Assembly (NCBI GenBank): GCA_023159155.1 | Contig: JAJNNX010000057.1 | Span: 310,001-374,000 of the forward strand | Source: Ustulina deusta | Taxonomy: Eukaryota; Ascomycota; Sordariomycetes; Xylariales; Xylariaceae | DNA length: 64,000 nt | Direction: 5' to 3' | Shown here: in pieces, positions 22,548 through 31,985 of the stretch | Layout of the letters: each line of letters begins with the position of its first letter | Numbering within the stretch: position 1 is the stretch's first letter | Notes under the pieces: model-generated | Databases searched by the model: none | What the model saw: only the letters and a program-made list of their open reading frames with translations | What the model was told of the DNA's origin: nothing | Program-made: the position numbers and the translations under genes

Positions 22548-24637
22548 TCACTTACTGTACATAGGGTCACCACAGACGACCCCCTGGTTTGTGCTATTTA
22601 TATATTCACCGCTATTTACGTGCCCCTGTTGGGGCTGCCGCTGGCCGGCCATCGGCGAGGCTCCGTTGGGGTTGGGTATCGAGTGCCGGACGCTCAGCCC
22701 TCTATTCATGCCGTTGTTTCCGTTTATCGTGAACCGCGTATCGGCGCTACTCGCGACCCGTGGGTTGTGGCCTCTCGTCCGTGGCACCTCGAGCTGGGGC
22801 TGTATTGGCGCTGGTACCTTCGCGATGGATGGCGCAATGGGGGTGAAACCATCCCCTTCATCCATGTCGGCATCGGCATCCTGATCACTGTTGTCTTCAT
22901 CCACGGCCGATGGAGCGGCGGTTGTCGTCGAAGACCCGGTGGACAGAGCCGGGGGCAGGGCAAGAGACCGCTGCGGAGCATGTGAGTGCATCCCTGATCC
23001 CCGCTGATGAGGCGGAGGCAACGTGGCGGGTGTAGCATTTGTGGGCGTTGTGCTTGGCGTGACCTGATCAAGTGACTTCTGACCGCCCAGCCCGGCGCCC
23101 CTGGTAGATACGATGACGGACTTCCAACGGTCGATGGCACGGGAGACCATTGTATTCAGGTCCACGTGCCGCTCCTCCAAGGTGAGGCCCGTGCCGTGCA
23201 CCCCGCTGGCGCCCAAACCGAGCAGATAGTTCATATAGGTCTCCTCTATGGGGATCGTTGCGGGTGGTACAATCCTGAACTCCCTCGGCTGCTGCAGGCG
23301 GTTCAAGTGTTCGATCTGCAGCTTGAGATTTGCATTTTCCTGCTTGGTGGCGTACTGCGCTTCCTTCAGCTTCTCGAGCTCTTTCTGCCTTCTGCCAACA
23401 CTCCTGGCTAGCTCCAAGCCCCAAAGCTCGCTCCGACGTTGCGGTGACAGCTGTTCCCATACATGATATGTCGACTGTAGGTGTTCGTGGACCTGTTTCT
23501 CCAGCAGCGCAGCAGCCTTCTCCGCTTTCTTGACGCTTTCACGCATGTCTTGAGGGAATCTGGTTTCGGAGGGCGGGTAGGTCAGATCTTCGGTTGTAAT
23601 GGTCGTAGCCGTAGCGCAGGAAACACGCCATTTTTGAAACTCGTCATGAAAATACATCTGCAGCGCTTCGTACTGTTTCTGACCGGGTGGCTGGATGGAC
23701 CACGAGGTCGAGGTCGGGTGAGGTGTGGAGGAGAACAGGGTGGGCGGTGCCTGAAGACACTGTAGGGTCAGTGCTGGGAAGTCGAGGGCCAGAGGTTCGA
23801 AGTCGAAGGGTAGCGAGTTCATGTCGACGTGTTGTCTACCAGGATATTGGCGGTTAGTAGCAGAGTCTATCAGGCGGCGGGTGGCAGTGAAGATGGATGG
23901 GCATACTTGGCAGCTCTCATAGAACTAAGCAATTCCCGTAATGCGAGCTCGGCAGCTCGGGCGGTGTCGACGGCGTCGGCTAAGCGCTGTTTGGTGTCGA
24001 GTTGCATCCTTTGCGCCGCACGACTCGGCGCCCGCTGTGGATTCTGGGGGCGTGCTGATGTTTCCCTGCTCGGACTTGCCCTGGCTCGGGAGGAGTCCCA
24101 GGCGCTGCCAATCCCGCTTGCATGATTGCCAGTTGTCGGGGGTATGTCGTTCATCACACCGGTTGCCTCCCACGTGGCCTGGAATGGGAAGCGATGACTC
24201 TGGGTGTCGACGACAAACTGTCCTTCCTTGGGAATGGCGGGCGGTCTTGTAACGGGGTCGGCGGCCGAGGATAAGGCCGGGGCAGGGCTCTTTCTGGAGG
24301 AAGAAGCCGGGGTGCCTGGATTCGAGGTGTCGCGGTCACGACGGGCGTGGGAACCCCTTGGCTGGCGTCGGGTGATGGATTCCCGCAACTTACGGATGGC
24401 GTCCACATCGTGGATGCCATCGGGTGGCTTTGGGTTCTTCTCTTTTATGTAAAGGTCAAGATGTCTGCCGAGGGACGAGGAGGTGAAGGCCTGGCCACAG
24501 TAGGGGCAGCTCTTGTCCTTGACGGCGCTTGTCTTCTGGGTGGCTGGAGACTCGGCGGCGGTGGCGGAAGCAGCTGTTGGAGTCGGGGCGGCACCAGGGC
24601 CAGCAGGCGTGGTGGTGGAGTTGGCAGATTCGGACAT
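22548..24637 (-). CDS. conserved fungal zinc-knuckle and coiled-coil protein, function unknown
   Basis: Two exons, 24637-23907 and 23835-22548, are joined across a 71-bp intron (GTATGC...GGTAG) carrying a textbook TACTAAC branch site, giving 672 residues. Near residue 50, CPYCGQAFTSSSLGRHLDLY is a C2H-type zinc finger, followed by PPDGIHDVDAIRKLRESITR, a block I recall as conserved in fungi. The middle is disordered. The second exon opens MNSLPFDFEPLALDFPALTLQ, then has a helical coiled coil around ARSVGRRQKELEKLKEAQY and ANLKLQIEHLNRLQ. GLTLEERHVDLNTMVSRAID is another conserved-looking helix. The C-terminal third is disordered with an acidic DEDNSDQDADADMDEGDG run. The 3' end is uncertain: the last codons contain ACA-GTAAGT, and splicing to CAG at about 22517 would instead end in MYIYFLRRNIPS. 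The ATG at 24637 is preferred because upstream in-frame codons include no ATG. I cannot name a function. Confidence 0.75.
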
Positions 24638-24882
24638 GGTGGAGGCGGGCTGGCAGAACACCGGCGTCGTCTGCGTGGCGATTGTGGGCCGGGGACGGAA
24701 GGGCGAGCGGCGCGATGGTCGTGGCAGAAGAGGTGCGGTGGCCAGCTAGGGAGTGACAAGGCGGCGATCCGGGCGGACGAGGAAGGTCAAGAGAAGAGTG
24801 GGCGGAGGGAAGCAAGAAAACAAACACAAAAACAGAAACAAACCAAAAAAAGAGGGCGAGAAGGGGAAAGGGAAAGAGAACC

Positions 24883-24912
24883 GGGACGGGGACGGGGGAC
24901 GGGGGACGGGGG
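24883..24912 (+). other. G-quadruplex-prone G-run array
   Basis: Five G-runs of 3-5 bases separated by AC or A/C spacers (GGGACGGGGACGGGGGAC and onward) lie on the plus strand, about 250 bases upstream of the minus-strand start at 24637. This fits the G3+N1-7 pattern for a four-stranded structure. Confidence 0.6.
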
Positions 24913-25095
24913 CGAGGATGAGGATCAGGTCGAGGTCGAGGTCGGCGATGACGTGAATGGATGGGGTGCTGGCAGTGTCGGCAGCGCGCCCCGAAGGAGC
25001 TCACCCTGCTCGAGACGCATCCAAAATGCACGTCGAGACGGGCTGTCGGTCGTATATCGGACGAGGTTGGACGAGGTGGATGGCAGGTAGCAACG

Positions 25096-25263
25096 CTTCT
25101 TCTTCGGCTTCGTCTCCGTCTTCGTCTTCTTCCTTTTCTTCTTGTTCTTCTTCTTCAGCACCTAGTAGTCAAAGAAGAAGAAGAAGCGGAAGAAGAAGAA
25201 GAAAGAGAGGAGGAAAAAGAGGAGGAAGAACGAGAAGCAGCAGGGGACAGAGAAGAAGAAGCA
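25096..25263. repeat. TTC tract facing GAA tract (imperfect inverted repeat)
   Basis: The plus strand runs CTTCTTCTTCGGCTTCG... for about 60 bases (25096-25156), then after a ~13-base gap GAAGAAGAAGAAGCGGAAG... for about 90 bases (25170-25263). The arms are complementary and could fold into a long hairpin in DNA or RNA. Confidence 0.75.
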
Positions 25264-25817
25264 CAAGCACAAGCAGCAGCAACTTGTTGCAGTTGTTTCT
25301 TGCCCGGGGCAAAGCTTCGCATGATATTGACGACTTGTTTTTTGACTTTCTTCCATCAGTTCGAAACGAATTCTTCCCACGCCTGGACTGTTCTCCCCCT
25401 TTTCCTCTCTTTTTCGGCCCTGTTTTCTCTGCTTCCTTTTCTTCTCTTGCTCCTCCCTTCCTCTTCCCTCTCCGCACTCGCTTTTTCTTCAAAAATCCGA
25501 GCCGTCAGGGGTGTCACTGAAGATAGGCACACTACACCAGTCGTACATCGCGCCAACAAACGACTGGCCTTGTACATACAGCCCCTACCTTCCCTCCCTG
25601 TGCGTACCTACTTAGTGGGCTCTAGCCTTTACCAATTTTGTACCGCACGACAAATCGGGCTTAGCGCCCTCGCCGCTTTTGCTCAGGCTCGGCTCACCTG
25701 ATTGTCAGTCAGGGCAGTGACTACTTAATGTATGTATACTTAATTTATGCAGAGCGAAACGGTCCCTAGGAAGTCGCCCCAGTTCAGTTTGCACGGTTCT
25801 GCATTTTACTGTTGTTA

Positions 25818-27646
25818 ATGCGCCCACTAGTAGGTACTTGCGTTTACACCGACAACACTTTCGCTCTGCACCCGGCCAATCTCAGCCTTCCCTTGCGCCT
25901 TCTACAATGCGATTCAACCCGAAAAACTGCCCAAGACAAGCTTTTGAAGGCGGTTGAGCGGGCTGAGATGATTTCTGCTCAGTGCAAAGCAGGTAACCAC
26001 GGTTCGCACAGAAGACACAACTGCCCAAACCTGCCATGTAAAATACTTTCCAATAGACTTAAAAACTTCGATCCTAATATTTATCACAAGGGGCTTGTCT
26101 ATCCGACACCGGACCTTCGATTTCCTGGTTTGAAGGACTCGATAACACGCCTCGCCCAAAAGCTCTCACTTGACGAGGTTGACGACCTCGAGTTCATGGA
26201 CTATCTCGGATTGTTGAGAAATATGAACTCTGCAATCCCGCATATCGTGGACAAGTCGATATCATGAGTCGAACCCGAAGTCCTTAGTTTCCAAGGTAAA
26301 ACGTTGACGCCTCAGCTGTATGTTAACATGCTTCACTACTTCGTTCTCGCCCGCAGCCGCGGTCACCGACATGCATTCTTCTTGCGGTTATCATCTATTC
26401 CATCCGCTTCCAAAGGCAGCAATGTACTTGTTCAGAATCTTCTCGAAATAACTTTTTGCCGCGCATTTGAATCTCTGCTCGTCAACGTCGTAACCGAATT
26501 TTGTGGCCCCGGCGATTATTCGAATGCCGGCCTGAACAATTTGCCACCACTATTTCAGGGGGAACGAGTCTCGGTACCAGTACGAGCAGAGTTAGCCGAG
26601 TATCTCCGACATTCTCCTGGTCCAGAGCCACTGACCGTACAAAGCGGGAAGAAGTTCGACACTGACAAACTGAGGGGCATACGGGATACGTTTGGTCTGG
26701 CTGCCGCTATCAGCGATGAGAAAATCAGGTGCACTTACTGGGAAAGCACTTGCTTCTACGCATCATTGCTCTCCCAAGCCCGGCTCGAAAAGGAGGGTTT
26801 AGTAAACCCACTATCATCAACTGATTTGGCTCCAGTCTTCCGCGATTGGCTGTCCTATAAGCATTTTACCGACTGCGATATCAAGAACCTTGAGCAAACC
26901 GTTGGAGGACTGACTCTCGGGCTTCTGCAGATCTCCACGATTCTAGCTAACAGGACAAGGGACAAAGTTGGGAGAGAGGGTCCAGTCTACCGAGGATACC
27001 AAGGGAAGCATGATGGGTTAGCTTTCGAAAACGTCAAGCAAATTTTTTACCGTGTATCCGGAATTATCTCGAATCCAGAGATGCATGAAGAAATGAAATC
27101 AAGCATAGAAGGTCAAAGCAACGCAGGAGATATTTTCCCGGATAGCTCAACCATGGATTTCATGAATGGTATGATCACTGAGAGCGCAGTATATGCTCCG
27201 GAGCGGGAGGATAAGGGATACGCTGAGCTTAGGCTGTATGCCTCGCAACGATGGACACCGCATCAACATATACTAAAAGAAAGCCCAGTATTCCGGGCAA
27301 AGCTGCGAGATATGCTTACAGAGGCAGGACTTGAGCGAAAGATTGATAAAGATACGAAAACCTATGGCGAGTACTGGGCTTTGAGAGTCTGTCGGAACCT
27401 TTTCACCCCGGATACAACCAGAACGCGGTTTCACGTTTAGCAGTAGGACTCTATTTTCCATTCGGGCATTTTTGTCGGAGCCGGGACAAATACACCCACA
27501 CAGCTTTTTCAGAGGCCTGCAAGGCTTTCCAGGCTACATTCCAAGTGACCCGGGTGGTCGACTGGCCATTTAATATCGGCTTATCAACAACCAAGATGGT
27601 AAAGGTCCCTCATCGGAATGGAAATGGGCTACAGGACAAAGTCTAG
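25818..27646 (+). pseudogene. broken orphan fungal gene, unknown function
   Basis: From ATG 25818 one frame runs to a TGA at 26265-26267, continues in the same frame for 391 codons to a TAG at 27438-27440, and the coding feel then moves to the +1 frame (GFESLSEPFHPGYNQNAVSR through VVDWPFNIGLSTTKM) until TAG at 27644-27646. I see one ~600-residue protein with one nonsense codon (CGA to TGA would explain it) and one frameshift near 27380. No acceptable intron removes the TGA: the only GT-AG pair around it spans ~41 bases and changes phase. Recognisable pieces are helical (DDLEFMDYLGLLRNMNSAI; ESTCFYASLLSQARLEKEG); GLNNLPPLFQGERVSVPVRA is distinctive. I do not recognise a family. It may be a recent pseudogene or contain sequencing errors. 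Confidence 0.6.
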
Positions 27647-27894
27647 GGGGGGGAAACGGGAATGACATGTTTATCGGGCCAACACATTTGTGGATCTCCT
27701 TGAAGGTAAGACCACACAAGACCTGATCCATGTTTGTCGAAGATCGTTAGTAAGATTTCGTAATTAGCACAAGGTAGTTTAGTTGCCATGCATTTCACTT
27801 AACAGAAGTATTTTTTGCCTGAGATGGTTTCAAGGTTTTTAGTCACTACGGGTAGGTAAATAAAATAAAAATAAAAATAAAAGGTTATTTGGTT
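27647..27894. other. 3' flank and tRNA terminator
   Basis: No gene is seen. On the minus strand, the T-runs at 27857-27882 (TTTTATTTTTATTTTTATTT) sit just after the tRNA-Phe 3' end and would serve as RNA polymerase III terminators. Confidence 0.6.
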
Positions 27895-27983
27895 TGGGGT
27901 GAACCGGGCTTGAACCGGTGACCTTTAGATAATTGAATAAAGTTTACTTCAGTCTAACGCGCTCCCAACTGCGCCATCACCCC
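27895..27983 (-). tRNA. tRNA-Phe(GAA) with a 16-nt intron
   Basis: On the minus strand the 7-bp acceptor stem GGGGTGA/TCACCCC is perfect, with discriminator A at 27895. The D arm is GCGC-AGTTGGGA-GCGC, the anticodon stem TTAGA/TCTAA with loop CTGAAGA (anticodon GAA), the variable loop AGGTC, and the T arm ACCGG-TTCAAGC-CCGGT. The anticodon loop is split after position 37 by TAAACTTTATTCAATT, the standard place for nuclear tRNA introns. Removing it leaves 73 nt. It looks functional: every stem pairs. Confidence 0.96.
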
Positions 27984-29345
27984 GATATTCCAATATGTGC
28001 TGGTTTGAATTAATAATGAATATAACGGAGAGGACACTTGTAGCCTGCTTCAACTACTACTATTAAAGGTGTTCCGCCTGGCCCCGCGCCCTTGCCCTTG
28101 CTACCCTGGTGCTCAAAATGACTCAGGTTTATAACACTTCAAAGTCTCTACTTATCTACATAGAAACATAGTATGGTTTAACAGGTTTCAAAGGTTTTAG
28201 CCCCTCCCCCTTTCCCTTTCCACAGCTACCTAGACATACTTTAAAGACCATGCTTGAAAGTGCTCCCACTATGTCGAGGCATTCATTAATATTCCGTTGT
28301 GCATCCTTACTAAAACCACTCTTTAATATAGGCATAGCAGAACTTTGCTAAGTTAATCAATTTGCATAGTCTAACACAAGTTTACTTAATAGAGATAACT
28401 ACTCAAAACAAAACAGTAATCATTAATTTAACCAGGAACTATTTTAAAACTGAACTGCTTTATACACCTAAATTTATGCAAAAGTAGGTTTGTCTCAGGG
28501 CGGGAAGCTCGGGCTAAAAGCAGCATTGCTCGGTTGAAGCTCTAATTGCGGATCTAGATAGAAAAACCTATCTCCAAGGTATTTGTTGCTGGTACACGTT
28601 GCTGACTTGCTAAGTTCAGTTGGGATGCAGCCGGCTGAAAACCCGAGTGGATATGTCCACTACCTTAGAGACCTACGCAGGCACATTACCTACCTTAGAT
28701 ACAGTACCTAGACGCAGTAGATGATCGGGTAGGTACACTACTAAGTAGCAGTCTAGTGTACAGGTATGCACTGTAGTATAGTAGGTACTAGTAGGTAGCA
28801 GCTCCTTGGTTACCTTAACAGCAGGTCCACGTATGTTTTGCATTAGACTGTGTTAACAACGTGTGTTGTGCGGCTGATACATTAGTACCTACCATACTGT
28901 GCGCTAAGCCTCTGACTGGTGGGTTACTACCAGGTAGGTAGGTACTATCTACTTACCTAGGTAGTGTTAGAACTGCGAGCCGTGACCTCGGGCCGCCCAG
29001 TAATTGTTGACAACTGGCAGGTTTGGGTGTTTGCAAACTGCCCAGGTGGGTAAAGCCCCAGCTCGCCAATTGAAGATACCTACATGCCTCTTACCTCCAG
29101 CTGTGTATCAGACTCAAGTCAACTTACCTCGTGCTGTCGCGCAGCGCATCGCATCGCAGAGCAGAGCAGAGGGCAGAGGGTAGAGCACGCAACCAAGCCT
29201 CTTTATCCTACGTATCTCTTAAAATTACTTGCGCTTTGCTTGTGACCACTAGCCAAGCAACCTCGCGCTCCCAACTGATTGCGCGGTCCCGGATACGCGA
29301 CGCCCATAGCGTAGCCTTGTTCAATCCCACGTCTAAACTGCCACA
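27984..29345. other. intergenic spacer with TAGGTA clusters
   Basis: No gene is seen. 28680-28970 is dense in TAGGTA/TACCTA/TAGTAGGTA motifs. The stretch ending at 29345 is the promoter of the HP1 gene and includes CGCATCGCATCGCAGAGCAGAGCAGAGG near 29148-29175. Confidence 0.5.
28680..28970. repeat. cluster of TAGGTA/TACCTA motifs
   Basis: Repeated CTACCTTAG, GGTAGGTAC, TAGTAGGTAG and CCAGGTAGGTAGG units fill about 290 bases in both orientations, about 400 bases upstream of the HP1 gene. Confidence 0.7.
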
Positions 29346-30548
29346 ATGCCGCCCGGTACGCGTCGACGCTACTTGTCGTACTTTCGGCTGATGCACAGAC
29401 TGACACTTCACGACATCTAGCAATAAGCGACGACGAGACATCCGACGTCGCGGACTTTGATGTCCCCATCACCACCAAACGCGCCGCAACTGCCGCCAAC
29501 AACACCACGACGGTTCCGATCCTCAAAGACGAAGACGACGACGACGACGACGACGATAACGATGATAACGAGATGCTTGATATTGTCGGAGACGATGATG
29601 CTAAAGAGGACCAAGACGAAGAGGGTGAAAACGAGGATCTAGAGGAGGATGAGTGCGTCGGTCCCTACTCGCCCCCACGCGCCTCTGTCTCCTTTGCTAC
29701 CGCGCGACCCGCTACTAATTCTTCGTTGCAGGTATATCGTCGAAAAGATTCTCGCCCATATGCTTGAACCTGATGTAAGTCACCCCGACGCGCTTCCCAC
29801 CCTTGGTTGTTTGCGCTAACAAACCGGGAAGGGCACTCTGAAATATAAGGTTAAGTGGGAAGGTTATGAGAAGAAATCAGATCAGACTTGGGAAGAAGAG
29901 GATAATCTGAGGTGTGTAAATCTAGGTTCTCTACCAGCTTAAGCACGCACGTTTGTTTACAATGTTAATGTCTGACTGGGTCTACGCAGGGAAAATGCAG
30001 CAGGAGTCCTCGATGAGTATCTAGCGAGCGTCGGTGGTCGCGACGCGCTACTAGAGGAGGCGCAGACGGCACTGAAGACCAAGAAGCGTGGCCGACCTTC
30101 GACCGGCACACCAGCCAACGGCACAAAGCGACGGCGCAATGACAGCCACCCGGCGTCGGCCACCCCGCCAGCTAGTATCCGTGCTTGGAAGCCGCCACAA
30201 GGGTCATGGGAAGACGCCGTGGAGTCCATTGATGCCTGTCATGACGAGAACACGGGCAAGCTCATCGTGTACCTCACCTGGAAGACCGGTCAAAAGACGC
30301 AGCATGATACCAAGGTTATCTATTCTCGTTGCCCTCAGAAGGTATGTAAACGGCCGACCATCCAAGACGACCGGAGCGCCTCTATTCCCTATCTCGATCT
30401 TAATCCCAACCCCCGTTCCCCGTATATCGTATCTGCTCTAGTCCAATGGCTAATCAGATGCTACTTTGGGTGTCTGTAGATGTTACAATTCTATGAACGA
30501 CACGTCAAAATCGTCTCCACAGGTAGCGACACGGCCAAGGACGAATGA
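29346..30548 (+). CDS. hpo: heterochromatin protein 1 homologue (chromo + chromo-shadow)
   Basis: Six exons rebuilt in phase: 29346-29355, 29421-29652, 29732-29774, 29832-29911, 29990-30341, 30480-30548, giving 261 residues. The first exon encodes only MPP plus one base. Residues 5-80 are very acidic (a GAC-repeat D run). The chromodomain starts EYIVEKI at residue 81 and continues GTLKYKVKWEGYEKKSDQTW, with aromatic-cage candidates Tyr82 and the Trp of KVKWEGY and of QTWEEE. Each of its three exons is needed to restore it. A basic linker (KTKKRGRPSTGTPANGTKRRR) is a likely DNA/RNA-binding hinge and NLS. The chromo-shadow domain begins about residue 194 (SWEDAVESID) and ends QKMLQFYERHVKIV. 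By family it binds H3K9me3 and, in fungi such as Neurospora, directs DNA methylation of RIP-mutated repeats. No defect is seen. Confidence 0.93.
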
Positions 30549-31826
30549 TTTGGCTCTCTCTCTCTCGCATACGTTGCAGAACCAAACATGCGACGTTGGG
30601 TAATATTGTTTGGGTGTATGGGCTAATCCGGGATGGCGTAAGGCCCATGGGCGAGGGGAGCTTTTGACGCGTGGAATTGCATGGTTTGTTGTTGGTGTTG
30701 ACCTTTGACTCTCGCGGCCTCTGTAGCACGGCGCGTCACTCACGGCGCGCGGAGGACGCGACATCTGCTTTGCTGGCATCCAAGGAATCAATGGACGTCT
30801 TTTACGGTGCCTCGGCCCCGATGCCGAGTTTTGTTTTATTCTGGTGTGCACCATGACAAATGCTTGCCCTTCCTCGGGGGTGTCTGGCTGGGATGTTCTG
30901 CATCTGCATGATTTGGCCGGTTTCCGGTTTGCCGATGACCGAGTAACTGTATGTATTCGTCGTATCAATCGACAAGGCCAAAAGTGCTTCCCAATTTCTT
31001 AGTCCAATCGCTGTTTAGAATGCATGACGCGAAAGACACAGAGTGCTGCGAATTAGACTTGAATTGGGCTTGCACCGAAATGAGCCACCGATCTGGTTTC
31101 TCAATTCGTTGCTCGCGACTGGTGGCTGGCAACAGTGGGGACTCAGGCGTTTGTACTACTAGTATATTGTGTAAGGTAAGTACTCTGGAGGTACTTTGGA
31201 TAGGTAGGTATCTCGGTCCTGCCTTCGGTTCACTATGTAGGTACCTACTAGGTACTTTTCGTTCTCAGCCCCTGTCCTTGCCGACCTACACTACACTTTC
31301 CAAACAGGCGTGGTTGTCAAACCCCTGCCAAACCCCACACTTGCTCAGATTTCTCTTTCGCCAGCCTTGCCCTTTTCCCTCCCACCTGGCTCCCCCGTCG
31401 GCACCAGCCTCGCTATTTACCTGCTGCGGGCGGGATGGCCGGGCAACGGCCAGTTAAAAGGTGTCGGGTACCGAGTTCTCGCCATCTCGTCCTGTCCCTC
31501 TCCCTCCATTCGCATCCCACCCACTGTCTTGGCCCCACGACGTTTACGACCATCTCAACATCGGCTGCGAGCATCGTCGCTCTCTCATGACTTTCACGAC
31601 GGAGTCGACCTGCATCTCAAAGCCTCTCTTCATTGTCCGCTGCTTATCCGAGACAGAGGTAGGCCGGACACGCTTTCTCTCCTCTTCCTCCCGTCCCGCT
31701 TTCCATGCATACTGACCGGCGCCTGGCTGCGTAGTTTTGATCTCTCTCTGTCCATCTATCCACACTGCCCCTTCCTCTGCCTACCTTCGCCTCGAATCTC
31801 CGGCCGAACCCTCGGCATCCGTCACC
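30549..31826. other. intergenic spacer and pyrimidine-rich leader
   Basis: No gene is supported. TAGGTAGGTA and GTACCTACTAGGTAC lie at 31200-31256. From about 31300 the sequence is C/T-rich up to the start of the small membrane-peptide gene and may be its promoter and 5' UTR, with possible upstream short ORFs. Confidence 0.45.
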
Positions 31827-31985
31827 ATGGTCAAAGAAAACGACGTCATCGCCATCATCATCATCCTCCTCTTCATCGTCCTAGCCGCCATCGCCTTCGG
31901 CATCTACCGCCTGGTTCACGTGGCACGACACCAGGGTTCTCTGACATCGGAGAGTAGCTCGGAGTCATCCGAAGATATGACCTAG
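31827..31985 (+). CDS. 52-residue single-pass membrane peptide
   Basis: ATG 31827 in perfect CACCATGG context opens a 52-codon frame ending TAG 31983-31985. MVKENDVIA is followed by a very hydrophobic segment (residues ~8-27, IAIIIILLFIVLAAIAFGIY), then RLVHVARH and a Ser/Glu-rich acidic tail (SSSESSEDM). The layout fits a tail of one TM helix with a positively charged cytosolic flank. I recall small fungal proteins of this type but cannot assign a function. The composition, strong start context and long CT-rich leader argue that it is real despite its size. Confidence 0.6.
   Translation: MVKENDVIAIIIILLFIVLAAIAFGIYRLVHVARHQGSLTSESSSESSEDMT

Larger units (their letters stand above)
24638..25817. 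other. purine/pyrimidine-biased spacer upstream of the zinc-knuckle gene
   Basis: No gene is supported. Long open frames here are by-products of strongly biased triplet repeats. It contains a G-run array (24883-24912) and opposing TTC and GAA tracts (25096-25263), both upstream of the minus-strand gene starting at 24637. The region is likely its promoter and 5' UTR. Confidence 0.55.

Noticed and set aside
24957..25701. Plus-strand open frames of about 190-250 codons
   Set aside because: They consist of Ser- or Glu-rich runs from TTC/GAA triplet repeats, with no domain and no conserved start context.
26247..26287. Possible mini-intron removing the TGA at 26265
   Set aside because: About 41 bases, no branch site, and it changes the reading phase.
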